NCBI GenBank assembly: GCA_021851785.1
Contig: JAJZBV010000001.1
Location: forward strand, 1-64,000
Length of the DNA: 64,000 nucleotides
Source: Pseudomonadota bacterium
GTDB lineage: Bacteria; Pseudomonadota; Alphaproteobacteria; Acetobacterales; Acetobacteraceae
Reading direction: 5' to 3'
This document shows, in pieces, positions 44,517-53,336 of this stretch (within the stretch, counting starts at the first letter, position 1; every line of letters begins with the position of its first letter). Under the pieces are notes generated by a model. It saw only the letters and a list, made by a program, of their open reading frames with translations, was not told the DNA's origin and made no database searches. Made by a program: the position numbers and the translations under genes.

Positions 44517-44697
44517 CCAGGGGCTTTGCCCCTGGACCCCACCAGGGACAGAGTCCCTGGACCCGATTCCTTAAGGATTTTTCTGGAGGGGCGCGACAAA
44601 ACGCTGGCTGGCGCTCCGTTGCGCCCCTCCAGAAAAATCCTCCCGGGATGTGGGTCTGGGGGCACTGCCCCCAGCGGGTCCAGGGCAGCGCCCTGGT
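44517..44697. repeat. Cluster of five hairpins between coxM-like and rraA-like genes
   Basis: In order: CCAGGGGCTTTGCCCCTGG (44517-44535); CCAGGGACAGAGTCCCTGG (44542-44560); a 68-bp structure with perfect 21-bp arms at 44574-44594 and 44621-44641 (arm AGGATTTTTCTGGAGGGGCGC minus its last base shown as 20 here: AGGATTTTTCTGGAGGGGCG); CTGGGGGCACTGCCCCCAG (44656-44674); CAGGGCAGCGCCCTG (44681-44695). The fourth repeats the unit at 38819. The group probably ends coxM transcription; the long-armed member may be a miniature mobile element. Confidence 0.7.
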
Positions 44698-44744
44698 CTT
44701 CCCTCTTCTTCTTCTCCTCCGCCCGTCACTCATGGGAGCCACGA

Positions 44745-45440
44745 ATGGCTGATTTTCCTTTCACCCGCGCCGATCTCGAAAAATTGGCGCAATGGGATAC
44801 GCCGACGATTTGCAATGGTCTCGAACTGATCGTGCCGGAGCGCCGCGCGATTGGTTTCACGGTCGAGCCGATGGCGGTCGCCGATGAGAAACTACCGCCG
44901 ATCGTCGGTCTCGCCCGCACCGGCACGCTGCGCGCGAAGGAGCCGCCGCGCGGGAAGGTCGCCGAGCGCGCGGCGTGGTACGAGTATGTCGCGGCCGGGG
45001 ATTTGCCGACCATCGCGGTGTTGCAGGATCTCGACGACCGGCCGGGCTATGGCGCGTTTTGGGGCGAGGTCAATTCCACCATCCACCAGGCGCTCGGCGT
45101 GCTCGGCTGCGTCACCAGCGGCTCGTTCCGCGATCTCGATGCGCTGGCGCCGGGGTTTCAGATCATCGGCGGGCGCGTCGGGCCGAGCCACGCCCATGTC
45201 CATCTCGTCGATTTCGGCGGGCCGGTGAATATTTTCGGCATGCAGGCCGGGCATGACGACGTGATCCACGCCGATCGCCACGGCGCGGTGGTGATCCCGG
45301 CGGCGGCGGTGACCAGGCTGCCCGCGGCCATCGATCTCGTCTCGCGCCGCGAGAAGGTGATCCTCGATGTCTGCCGGACCGCGGATTTCTCGCCGGCGAC
45401 GCTGCGCGAGGCGCTGCGCCGCTCGGGAGAAATTCACTGA
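44745..45440 (+). CDS. RraA/HMG-aldolase-family protein
   Basis: This 231-residue protein fits the RraA-like / 4-hydroxy-4-methyl-2-oxoglutarate aldolase fold: GLELIVPERRAIGFTV near the start, WGEVNSTIHQALGVLGCVTSGSFRDLDALAP, with the GxxRD metal/substrate motif in GSFRD, and HADRHGAVVIP late. Members are either divalent-metal aldolases or RNase E inhibitors; the metabolic type is more likely for this branch. GGGAG lies 7 nt before the ATG. It is downstream of the hydroxylase operon but separated by terminator-like hairpins. Confidence 0.75.
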   Translation: MADFPFTRADLEKLAQWDTPTICNGLELIVPERRAIGFTVEPMAVADEKLPPIVGLARTGTLRAKEPPRGKVAERAAWYEYVAAGDLPTIAVLQDLDDRPGYGAFWGEVNSTIHQALGVLGCVTSGSFRDLDALAPGFQIIGGRVGPSHAHVHLVDFGGPVNIFGMQAGHDDVIHADRHGAVVIPAAAVTRLPAAIDLVSRREKVILDVCRTADFSPATLREALRRSGEIH

Positions 45441-45567
45441 ACGAGACGAAAACGGCCAGCGGCAGGTTCGCTTTTTTCCAGGCGATCGCTTATATTTCAA
45501 GCTGAAAGGACGGGTCGCGGACGGCGCTCAGCGCACGGCCCTTTAGCTTTGTGCCCGGTTGCTCGCC

Positions 45568-46662
45568 ATGCCGCGTGAATTTCGTGCCTTCCCCGTGACC
45601 CAGCGCGTGCCGTGGCGTTCCCGTGTGTGGGACGCAACCACGATGGCTGGGCTTGATCTGCCGGCGCGCCGGCGAAACCGCCGCAAGACGCGGATCGCGC
45701 CGCCGCTGATCTGGTCGGGGGTGGCGCATTTCGTCGTTCTGCTGCTGCTGACGCTCGGCGTTTATCACCGCACCACCATCGAGCCGCTGCCGCCGCCGGG
45801 GATCGCGATGGTGTTCGAGTCAGGGAGCACCAAGGGGCCCTCCCTTCCCAACCCGACGCGCGAAGCCAATCCGCCGCCGCGGCCGGCGGCGGTGCCGAAG
45901 GCGCTCGCGCCATCACCGCCGCCGCAAGAAGCCGCCCCGCCCGAAGCGCCGGCCTTGCCGGTGCCACCGGTGCCGCCGCAGGAAGCGGCGCAAGCGGCGG
46001 CGCCGGCGGCAACCGCCGCCCCGTCGCCCGCGCAAGCGAACGCCGCCTCCCCCGCGCCGCCGGCGGTCTTGTCCCCATCGCCGCTCGCCGAAGCCATCCC
46101 GCCGCCGCCGCAAACGGTGGCGCCGAGCGCGCAGAAACCGACCCAGCAGGCGATGGTCATGCCGCCACCCAATGCCCGGCCGCTGACGCCCGCGCCGCAA
46201 GCCGCGCCGAGCACCCCGGCGCCGAAGGCCGAGACCGCGCGCAAGGGCAGCCCCTACGCGCCGATGCATCTTTTTGCCAAGAATCTGCCTTCGCTGAGCA
46301 AATTCGCGCTCGGCCCGGCGGCACTCGGTCCGACCTCGATCACCCCCTTCGCCAGGATTTCGGCGAAGGAACTCGGCGCCGATTGGCGGAACGAACTCGC
46401 CGACTGGATCGAGCAGCATAAATACTACCCCGAGGACGCCGCCAAACGTGGCGAGCAGGGGATCAACGAGGTCCGCGTGGTGGTCAATCGCGACGGCCGT
46501 GTCGAATCCGTCGAACTCGAACGCCAATCCGGCTCCCAGCGCCTCGACAGCGCCGCGGTCGGGCTGTTCCGTGATGCCGATCTGCCGCCCTTTCCGATCG
46601 GCACCGAGGAGGAGCGGGTGACCATCGACCTCACCATTCATTACGTGATCTACCGCAACTGA
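45568..46662 (+). CDS. TonB-family energy transducer
   Basis: This protein of about 364 residues has a basic N-terminus, one TM helix (IWSGVAHFVVLLLLTLGVYH, about residues 48-68), a long Pro/Ala-rich periplasmic stretch (about 75-235) and a C-terminal TonB domain (ELADWIEQHKYYPEDAAKRG, then INEVRVVVNRDGRVESVELE). It would pass proton-motive energy to outer-membrane receptors. The ATG at 45643 (MAGLDLP) is an alternative start 25 codons later; neither has a strong ribosome site. No ExbB, ExbD or receptor gene is adjacent. Confidence 0.8.
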   Translation: MPREFRAFPVTQRVPWRSRVWDATTMAGLDLPARRRNRRKTRIAPPLIWSGVAHFVVLLLLTLGVYHRTTIEPLPPPGIAMVFESGSTKGPSLPNPTREANPPPRPAAVPKALAPSPPPQEAAPPEAPALPVPPVPPQEAAQAAAPAATAAPSPAQANAASPAPPAVLSPSPLAEAIPPPPQTVAPSAQKPTQQAMVMPPPNARPLTPAPQAAPSTPAPKAETARKGSPYAPMHLFAKNLPSLSKFALGPAALGPTSITPFARISAKELGADWRNELADWIEQHKYYPEDAAKRGEQGINEVRVVVNRDGRVESVELERQSGSQRLDSAAVGLFRDADLPPFPIGTEEERVTIDLTIHYVIYRN

Positions 46663-46729
46663 TCCCGTCATCTATCATGGCCGCCACCCGCCTTGCGTCA
46701 GGCGGAGAACAACCAATGCGGAGGAGACC

Positions 46730-47512
46730 ATGGCGGAAGAGATGCACGGCAAGATTATTCTGGTGAGTGGTGGCGGCTCGGGGATCGGGCGGGCGGCGGC
46801 ACTTCGGCTCGCGCGCGCCGGCGCCGCGGTCGCCCTCGCCGACCTGAGCGAGGCGCGGGCCCAAGCCACCGCCGGCGAAATCATCGCCAGCGGCGGCAAG
46901 GCGCTGGCGCTCGCCGGCGATGTCAGCTGGGAGGCGGATGTCGCGCGGTTCGTCGCCGCGACGGTGGCGGCGTTCGGCCGCCTCGATGGCGCCTTCAACA
47001 ATGCCGGGATCAGCCCGGCCGCGGTCGGTTGCGCCGGGACGCCGATCACCGAATGGAGCGAAGAGGCCTTCGCGCGCGTGATCGCGGTCAATCTCACCGG
47101 CGTGTTCCTCGCCATGAAGCACGAGATCGCGGCGATGGCGCGAACGGAGGCGGGAAGCGGCGGCGGTGGCGCGATCGTCAACACCGCCTCGGTCGCCGGG
47201 CTCGTCGGGCTGCGTGGCTCCAGCGCCTATGTCGCGAGCAAGCATGGGGTGATCGGCCTGACCCGCACCGCGGCGCTCGAATACGCGCCGCTCGCGATCC
47301 GGGTGAACGCCGTCTGCCCGGGCTATATCGACACGCCGATGGTCGCGCCGCACATGCCGACGCGGGGGGAAGACATCCTCCGCGCGGTGCCCTTCGCCCG
47401 TCTCGGCACGCCCGCGGAGATCGCCGAGCTGGTGCTCTGGCTGCTTTCCGATTGCGCTTCCTTCGTCACCGGCGCCGCCTATGTCGCCGATGGCGGCTAT
47501 TCCGCCGCCTGA
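46730..47512 (+). CDS. SDR-family NAD(P)-dependent oxidoreductase
   Basis: This 260-residue short-chain dehydrogenase has the nucleotide-binding SGGGSGIGRAAALRLA, the acidic ALADLS (Asp at the end of beta-2 favours NAD), NNAGISPAA, catalytic Ser in VNTASVAGL and YVASK, then the late PGYIDTPMV. The ATG follows GGAG. Members interconvert alcohols and ketones; the substrate is unknown. The next gene on the same strand starts 80 bp downstream. Confidence 0.9.
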   Translation: MAEEMHGKIILVSGGGSGIGRAAALRLARAGAAVALADLSEARAQATAGEIIASGGKALALAGDVSWEADVARFVAATVAAFGRLDGAFNNAGISPAAVGCAGTPITEWSEEAFARVIAVNLTGVFLAMKHEIAAMARTEAGSGGGGAIVNTASVAGLVGLRGSSAYVASKHGVIGLTRTAALEYAPLAIRVNAVCPGYIDTPMVAPHMPTRGEDILRAVPFARLGTPAEIAELVLWLLSDCASFVTGAAYVADGGYSAA

Positions 47513-47592
47513 ACGAAGCCCCTGGCGCGCCGCTTGCGCCCTCGGCCTCCGGCGGCCAATCTTGGCGGCACGAATCCGAGGGAGAGAACGTG

Positions 47593-48819
47593 ATGAACCT
47601 GACACGACGGGGCCTGATCGCCGGCGCCGCGACGACGACCCTGATGCAGCGCGCGGCCCTGGCCCAGACCAAGGGCCCGGTGCTTCGCATCGGCGTCCTT
47701 AACGACCAGTCCGGTCCCTATCGCGACGATACCGGCCCGACCGGGGTCGCCTGCGCGCGCCAGGCGGTGCAGGAATTCACCGCCGGCCGCGACATGGTGG
47801 TCGAGGTGCTGTCCGCCGACCACCAGAACAAGCCCGATATCGGCGCCGCCATCGCCCGGCAATGGTTCGACCAGGACGGGGTGGACGCGATCGTCGATGT
47901 GCCCACCTCCTCGGTCGCGCTCGCGGTCAACAGCGTCTGCCGTGAGAAGAACAAGGTGATGCTGAATTCCGGCGCCGCGTCGGCGGACCTCACCGGCAAG
48001 CAATGCAGCCCGAACACCGTCCATTGGACCTATGACACCTATATGCTGGCGAAATCGACCGGCGGGGCGATGGTCAAGGCGGGCGGCGATAGCTGGTTCT
48101 TCATCACCGCCGATTACGTGTTCGGCCAGCAATTGCAGCGCGACACCGCCGCCTTCGTGCGCGAGGCGGGCGGCAAGGTGATGGGCGGCGTGACCTATCC
48201 CTTCCCCGGCACCACCGATTTCTCCTCCTTCCTGCTCCAGGCGCAATCCTCCGGCGCCAAGGTGCTCGGGCTCTGCAATTCCGGCGCCGATACCATCAAC
48301 TGCATCAAGCAGGCGCGCGAATTCGGCCTGATGCAGACCATGCGGGTCGCGGCGATGCTGATGTACAATAGCAACGTCCACGCCCTCGGCCTCGAGACCG
48401 CGCAGGGGTTGTTGCTCACCGAAAGTTTTTACTGGAACCTGAACGACCGCACCCGCGCTTTCATGGACCGCATCCGGCCGAAAACGCCGAATCAATGGCC
48501 GAACATGGTTCAGGCCGGGGATTACGCGGCGACCTTGCATTACCTCAAGGCGGTTCAGGACATGGGCGTTGCGGCGGCGAAGGCCGATGGGCGGGCGGCG
48601 GTCGCGCGCATGAAGGCGATGCCGACCGACGACGATTGCTTCGGCCCCGGCCAGATCCGCGAGGACGGGCGCAAGATCCACCCCTCGTATCTGTTCCAGG
48701 CGAAAACCCCGGCGGAAAGCAGCGGGCCGTGGGACGGGCTGAAAATGGTCGCGACCACTCCGGCCGATCAGGCCTTCCGCCCGATGAGCGAGGGCGGCTG
48801 CCCGCTCGTTCACACCTGA
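47593..48819 (+). CDS. Orphan ABC transporter substrate-binding protein (branched-chain amino acid type)
   Basis: This 408-residue protein has a Tat-like signal (LTRRGLIAGAATTTLM), then LRIGVLNDQSGPYRDDTGPTGVACARQAV, a type I periplasmic binding start, and DVPTSSVALAVNSV and FFITADYVFGQQLQRDTAAFV. No permease or ATPase is next to it. GGAGAGAACG precedes the ATG. Such orphans often serve aromatic or aliphatic acid uptake systems encoded elsewhere. Confidence 0.87.
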   Translation: MNLTRRGLIAGAATTTLMQRAALAQTKGPVLRIGVLNDQSGPYRDDTGPTGVACARQAVQEFTAGRDMVVEVLSADHQNKPDIGAAIARQWFDQDGVDAIVDVPTSSVALAVNSVCREKNKVMLNSGAASADLTGKQCSPNTVHWTYDTYMLAKSTGGAMVKAGGDSWFFITADYVFGQQLQRDTAAFVREAGGKVMGGVTYPFPGTTDFSSFLLQAQSSGAKVLGLCNSGADTINCIKQAREFGLMQTMRVAAMLMYNSNVHALGLETAQGLLLTESFYWNLNDRTRAFMDRIRPKTPNQWPNMVQAGDYAATLHYLKAVQDMGVAAAKADGRAAVARMKAMPTDDDCFGPGQIREDGRKIHPSYLFQAKTPAESSGPWDGLKMVATTPADQAFRPMSEGGCPLVHT

Positions 48820-48991
48820 GCGTATTGGGCCTGAGCGTATTGGGCGATGCGCGTCGCGCGGAGACATTCGGTATCCGAGCGATACAACCATGGCGTGTCG
48901 CTATGGGATCAATGATAGGGAATGCCCCAAATTCGTGGTGATTTCACGGAACAGGAACACAACATTGGGAATGAATTTTCGTTAATAAAGC

Positions 48992-49026
48992 GAACCCTTT
49001 TTGTTCCTGTAGAACAAAAAGGGTTC
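48992..49026. terminator. Bidirectional terminator-like hairpin
   Basis: GAACCCTTTTTGTTC (48992-49006) and its exact complement (49012-49026) flank the 5-nt loop CTGTA. It lies between the convergent substrate-binding and CckA-like genes, so it can serve both. The stem itself is A/T-rich; no long T-run follows. Just upstream a 15-bp unit CCTGAGCGTATTGGG is tandemly duplicated (48815-48844). Confidence 0.55.
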
Positions 49027-49055
49027 CAGGTCGGTGACGCGGCGCCGTGGCGGGT

Positions 49056-50687
49056 TTATGCCGTTGCCCGCCGCTTCAGGCTTTGCGTGACCGCCTCGGC
49101 CAACGCGGCCAGGGTGTAGGGCTTGGCGAGAAAAATTGCCTCCTCCTCGGCCAGCGCCCGCCGTGCGCCCTGTGCCGCGTAGCCGGAGACCAGGATCGCC
49201 GGCAGGTCCGGCCAGCGGCGGCGAAGCGTCGCGAGCAGGGCCGGCCCGTCCATCCCCGGCATCATGACGTCGCTCACCACCAGGTCCGGCCGTGTTCCGT
49301 CTTCGAGCAGCGCCAGTGCCGCCTCCGCCGAGTCCGCGGCGCGCACCGCGAACCCGCGCCGCCGCAAGGCGCGCTCGGCCAGGCGCCGCACCGGCGCCTC
49401 GTCCTCGACCAGCAGCACCGTCGCCGCGTCTTCCTCCCGGCCGGGCGCGGCCATCACTGGGGGCGCCTCGGGGGTAATCGCCTCGGGGATGACCGCCTCG
49501 GGGGCAACCACCTTGGGGGCAACCACAAGGGGGGCGGCGACGCGCGGGAAGTGGATATGCACGCGGGTGCCGGCGCCGGGCGCGCTCTCGACGATGAGAA
49601 ATCCCCCCGATTGCCGCACGATGCCATGCACCGTCGCCAGCCCGAGACCACTGCCGCCGGCGTCACGCTTGGTGGTGAAGAAGGGCTCGAAAATCCGCCC
49701 GAGCTGCTCCGGCGCGATGCCGTGCCCGGTATCGGCGACGGTGAGCGTGACATAGCGCCCCGGCGGGATCGTCTCGGCGCCGATGGTTTTTTGCGTGAGC
49801 AGGGTGAGATGCCCGCTCGCCAGCGTCAGGCGCCCACCCTCCGGCATGGCATCGCGGGCGTTGATCGCGAGATTGACCAGCACCTGATCGAGCTGCGAGG
49901 GATCGACCCGCACATGCCGCCCCGGCTCCTCGAGTTCGAGGGTAAGGACGATGTTCCGCCCGAGCAGGCGCATGAGCATCGCCGCGATGCTGCGCACCGC
50001 GTCGTTCACCGCGACGATTTCGGGCTGCAACGTCTGCTGGCGGGCGAAAGCGAGCAATTGCCGCACCAGCGCCGCGCCGCGCGCGACCGCGCTCTCGATC
50101 TCCACGATCGCCGCACCGCTCGCCGCTTCCTCCGCGGCCGCCTCCGCCGCGCCGCCGATCGCGGTCAGGAGATTGTTGAAATCATGCGCGATGCCGCCGG
50201 CGAGCAGGCCGACCGCCTGGAGTTTGCGGACATGCGAGACCTCCTCCTCCAGGCCATGGATCGAAGACAGGTCGAACAGCGAGAGGGCCAGCCCGCTCAC
50301 CGTGCCATCCGCCTCGCGCAGCGGGGCGCAGCCGATCTCGACGCGGCGCGGCGTCGGGCCGAGCAGGGTCGCGCGCCGGCGTGCCGCGTCGAGATCGCCG
50401 CCGAGAGCGGCCGCGAAATCACGCCCGAGCGCCTCGCGTTCGGCGGGCGCGAACAGGGCCAGCGCCGATGCCGGAAGGCTCGCGCCAGTATCGGCGACAA
50501 GGCGCCTGAACCCGGCACTGGCGCGGAGAATGCGCCCCTCGCGGTCGAGAACGGCGAGGGCCACGGTATCGAGGTCGAACATCACGCCGAGCAGCGCCGC
50601 CGCCTGGCCACGCGGCGCCGCCAGGCGATCGAGCCGCCGCCGCGGCGGGAATAGCCAGGCCCTGAGGCGGGCGGCGCGCGTCCTCAA
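49056..50687 (-). CDS. CckA-like hybrid histidine kinase (PAS-HisKA-HATPase-REC), soluble
   Basis: This 543-residue protein has a PAS-like sensor (about residues 35-140), a HisKA domain with phospho-His at about 168 (LLAGGIAHDFNNLLTAI, the CckA signature), HATPase_c (NLAINARDAM, DTGHGI, GSGLGLA), a repetitive Val/Ala/Pro linker (about 380-415) and a receiver with phospho-Asp at about 473 (VVSDVMMPGMDG). No TM segments are seen, unlike canonical CckA. The likely start is a TTG overlapping the flhB stop (TTGA); an internal ATG at 50582 is possible. CckA starts the phosphorelay to CtrA, which controls flagellar genes in alphaproteobacteria. Confidence 0.82.
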   Translation of the reverse strand: MRTRAARLRAWLFPPRRRLDRLAAPRGQAAALLGVMFDLDTVALAVLDREGRILRASAGFRRLVADTGASLPASALALFAPAEREALGRDFAAALGGDLDAARRRATLLGPTPRRVEIGCAPLREADGTVSGLALSLFDLSSIHGLEEEVSHVRKLQAVGLLAGGIAHDFNNLLTAIGGAAEAAAEEAASGAAIVEIESAVARGAALVRQLLAFARQQTLQPEIVAVNDAVRSIAAMLMRLLGRNIVLTLELEEPGRHVRVDPSQLDQVLVNLAINARDAMPEGGRLTLASGHLTLLTQKTIGAETIPPGRYVTLTVADTGHGIAPEQLGRIFEPFFTTKRDAGGSGLGLATVHGIVRQSGGFLIVESAPGAGTRVHIHFPRVAAPLVVAPKVVAPEAVIPEAITPEAPPVMAAPGREEDAATVLLVEDEAPVRRLAERALRRRGFAVRAADSAEAALALLEDGTRPDLVVSDVMMPGMDGPALLATLRRRWPDLPAILVSGYAAQGARRALAEEEAIFLAKPYTLAALAEAVTQSLKRRATA

Positions 50688-51778
50688 AACCGCCGCCCCT
50701 CGGCGCCGCGCCGTTGCAGGCGGCCTTGCAGACGCCAGACATAGGCGATCAGCTCGGCGACCGCCTTGTAATGCTCGGCGGGAATTTCGGCATCGAGCGG
50801 CACCTCGTGCAGCGCCCGCGCCAGCGGCGGATTGGCCACCATCGGCACGTTATGCTCCTTCGCTGCGGCGCGGATGCGTGCTGCCATCTCGTCCATGCCC
50901 TTCGCCACCACCGTCGGGGCGGTATTCATGCCGCGATCATAGCGCAAGGCAACGGCGAAATGTGTCGGATTGGTGACCACCACCGTCGCCTGGCGGACGG
51001 CGGTGATCATGCGCTTCCTCGCCCGCTGGCGGCGCAGCATGCGCAGGCGGTTCTTGATATGGGGGTCGCCCTCGCTATCCTTCACCTCGCGGCGCACCTC
51101 GTCGCGGCTCATGCGGAGGTTGCGCAGATGCCGTGTCCGCTCGAACAGGATATCGGCCCCGGCGATCGCGACTTGAACCAGAAGCAGCGTCACCAGCACC
51201 CGCCAGACCTCGCCGAGGAGATGCGAGGTCAGCGTCGCCGCGTCCCAATACGGCGCGCTGCCGAGAAGCGGCAGGGCACCGCGCAGCACATGCCAGAGTG
51301 CGAACCCGATCGCCGCCACCTTGACCAGATCCTTCCCCGCGCGCTGCAAGGTCGCGAGGCTGAACAGCCGTCCGAATCCGGCCATCGGGCTGAGCCGGGT
51401 GATGTCGGGGAGCAGCGCCGTCGGCTTGAGGACGAACCCGGTCTGCAACAGTGTCACCAGGGCGCCGGCACCGGCGGTCAGCGCGAGCACCGGCAGCGCC
51501 GCGAAAGCCGCGGCGCTGATGGCGGCGCCGATCACGAAACCGGGGCGGCCAGCGACGTCGAGCTGCCCGACCGCGCCAAGGAAAAAAGCCAGCCGCCGGA
51601 CCAGGCCATGCGCCAGCATCGGCGCCAGCAGCCAGAGCATGAGCGCCAGCATCGCGAGCGCGACCAGCGCCGGCACCTCGTGCGACAGCGCGACCTGTCC
51701 CTGTTCGCGCGCCTGCTGCAACCGGTGCGGCGTGGCCGCTTCCGTGCGGTCTTCGGGGGAGGCGCTGTCCTCGGCCAT
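50684..51778 (-). CDS. flhB: Flagellar type III export switch protein FlhB
   Basis: This 364-residue protein has four TM helices (about residues 30-215) and a cytoplasmic domain with the autocleavage motif NPTH (VVTNPTHFAVALRYD, about residue 275). The N-terminus EDRTEAATPHRLQQAREQGQV is the FlhB signature. It controls export specificity of the flagellar secretion apparatus. It follows fliR by 15 bp and is coupled to the CckA-like gene. The late AELIAYVWRLQGR matches the usual C-terminus. Confidence 0.96.
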   Translation of the reverse strand: MAEDSASPEDRTEAATPHRLQQAREQGQVALSHEVPALVALAMLALMLWLLAPMLAHGLVRRLAFFLGAVGQLDVAGRPGFVIGAAISAAAFAALPVLALTAGAGALVTLLQTGFVLKPTALLPDITRLSPMAGFGRLFSLATLQRAGKDLVKVAAIGFALWHVLRGALPLLGSAPYWDAATLTSHLLGEVWRVLVTLLLVQVAIAGADILFERTRHLRNLRMSRDEVRREVKDSEGDPHIKNRLRMLRRQRARKRMITAVRQATVVVTNPTHFAVALRYDRGMNTAPTVVAKGMDEMAARIRAAAKEHNVPMVANPPLARALHEVPLDAEIPAEHYKAVAELIAYVWRLQGRLQRRGAEGRRF

Positions 51779-51793
51779 CGTCCGACGACAGGA

Positions 51794-52576
51794 TCAGCCG
51801 AAGCCGGGCAATTGCACGAAGCCCGGGCCGAGGGCGCCGATCCACGCCGCAATCACCATGCGCAAAAGCACCGCGAGCAATATGATGCCGCCCAGGATCT
51901 GCGCCGGCATGGCGACGAAATAGATCTGGATCCGCGGCACCAGGCGGCCGAACAGGGCGAGCCCGACCGGCCAGAGGGTGCCGGCGAGGACGAAGGGCGC
52001 GGCGAGGCGCAGGGCGAGCGCGAAACTCTCGGCGACGCCGGCGAGGATGGTGCGCGCGCTATCGCCGCCGGGGAACCAGGTGCCGGGGGGAATGAGATGG
52101 TAGCTGCCGACCAGGGCGGCGAGCAATTCGGCGTGCAGCCCGAAGCCGAAAATCACCACCGGCACCAGGAGATCGAAGAGCCGGCTGAGCCCTGGCCCCT
52201 GGCCGCCGATATCGGGATCGGCGATCATCACGCTCGAAAGCCCGGTCATCAGCGCGATGATCTGCCCGGCGAGCGGCAGGGCGAGGGTGAGCAACCGCGC
52301 GAGCCAGCCGAGCCAGATCCCGGCGACCAGCTCACCGGCGAGCAAAGCCGCCACCGCCGCGACGCTGGCCGGCTCGGGCGGCAGCAGCGGCGCGAGCAGC
52401 GGCAGCAACAGCAGCGTCAGCACCAGGGCGAGACCGGCGCGGACGGTCATCGGGAGATCGGCCTGGCCGAAACCGGGCATCGCCATCACCGCCGCCGAGA
52501 CCCGCGCCAGAACGGCGACGAAGGCGAAGGCCGAGCCCGGCAGCGCGGCCAGGAATGCCGCGTCGTCGGCGCTCAT
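51794..52576 (-). CDS. fliR: Flagellar type III export protein FliR
   Basis: This 260-residue protein has about six hydrophobic helices. FVAVLARVSAAVMAMPGFGQADLPMTVRAGLAL and GQIIALMTGLSSVMIADPDIGGQGP are FliR hallmarks. With FliP and FliQ it forms the export gate core. Its ATG overlaps the fliQ stop (ATGA). Confidence 0.95.
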   Translation of the reverse strand: MSADDAAFLAALPGSAFAFVAVLARVSAAVMAMPGFGQADLPMTVRAGLALVLTLLLLPLLAPLLPPEPASVAAVAALLAGELVAGIWLGWLARLLTLALPLAGQIIALMTGLSSVMIADPDIGGQGPGLSRLFDLLVPVVIFGFGLHAELLAALVGSYHLIPPGTWFPGGDSARTILAGVAESFALALRLAAPFVLAGTLWPVGLALFGRLVPRIQIYFVAMPAQILGGIILLAVLLRMVIAAWIGALGPGFVQLPGFG

Positions 52577-52845
52577 GAGCCGCCGATCGCCACCAGCCGG
52601 TCGAACAGGGCGATGGTGAAGGCCGAGAGGGTCGCGAGCATGAACGGGCCGAGCAGCAGCAAGGTCAGGGCGAGCGCCACCACGCGCGGCAGGAAAGAAA
52701 GCGCCTGATCGTTGATCTGGGTCACCGCCTGCACCACCGAGATCACCAGCCCGACGACGAGGCCGATCAGCAGCAGCGGGCCGCCGAGCTTCATCGTGAC
52801 CAGCATCGCATCGCGCAGGACCGCGCCGATTTCACCTTCCGTCAT
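52573..52845 (-). CDS. fliQ: Flagellar type III export protein FliQ
   Basis: This 90-residue protein has two TM helices and the FliQ motifs PLLLIGLVVGLVISVVQAVTQINDQALSFLP. It forms part of the export gate. It starts a fliQ-fliR-flhB group but is separated from fliE by a 185-bp spacer with two A/T-stem hairpins, so read-through or a second promoter is needed. Confidence 0.95.
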   Translation of the reverse strand: MTEGEIGAVLRDAMLVTMKLGGPLLLIGLVVGLVISVVQAVTQINDQALSFLPRVVALALTLLLLGPFMLATLSAFTIALFDRLVAIGGS

Positions 52846-52869
52846 GCCGCCTCACTTTTTGTGCGTTAC

Positions 52870-52989
52870 CTTCTTTTTCTAAAGAAAAAGAAGAAAAAAA
52901 AGACTTTCCCCTCGCTCTCCCGGAGTGGCACCGCCGAGGCTCAATGCCACCGGATAAAAGTTTTTTGGTTCTTTTTTTCAAAAAAGAAC
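52870..52989. repeat. Two A/T-stem hairpins between fliE and fliQ (one is dispersed-repeat copy 2)
   Basis: CTTCTTTTTC-TAAA-GAAAAAGAAG (52870-52893) is a perfect 10-bp hairpin. GTTCTTTTTTT-C-AAAAAAGAAC (52968-52989) is a second, preceded by AAAAGTTTTTTG, the same core as at 36284. They lie inside the otherwise continuous leftward flagellar gene run. They may attenuate or process the message. Confidence 0.6.
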
Positions 52990-53030
52990 GACCTTCCTTC
53001 TCCTTTTACCGTTCTGAATTCTCTGAAAAA

Positions 53031-53336
53031 TCAAATCGGCATTTGCATGATTTGCTGATAGGCCTGGACCATGCGGTCGCGGATGGTGGTCGCGGTTTGC
53101 AGGGCGAGTTGCGCCTTCGACACCGCGGTGACGACATCGGTCAGGTTGCCGCCGCCGGCGAGCGCCTGCATCGCCTGATCCTCGGCGGCGTGGTTGGCAT
53201 CGATCGCGCCGCCGATGGCGCGGGTGAGGGTGCTGCTGAAATCGCCACCGGCCGCGCCGCCGTTGCCGGCGCCATCGGCGGCGCGATAGGCGTCGGCCGC
53301 CTGGGAGGGGGTGACGGTGAGCGAAAGCGGGGTCAT
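53031..53336 (-). CDS. fliE: Flagellar hook-basal body protein FliE
   Basis: This 101-residue protein is helical and has the FliE pattern: FSSTLTRAIGGAIDANHAAEDQAMQALAGG, then VVTAVSKAQLALQTATTIRDRMVQAYQQIMQMPI at the end. It links the MS ring to the rod and is an early export substrate. Its ATG overlaps the flgC stop. Confidence 0.93.
   Translation of the reverse strand: MTPLSLTVTPSQAADAYRAADGAGNGGAAGGDFSSTLTRAIGGAIDANHAAEDQAMQALAGGGNLTDVVTAVSKAQLALQTATTIRDRMVQAYQQIMQMPI

Noticed and set aside
50714-52708. 664-codon rightward frame opposite flhB-fliR-fliQ
   Set aside because: Charged low-complexity product and antisense to three clear flagellar genes.
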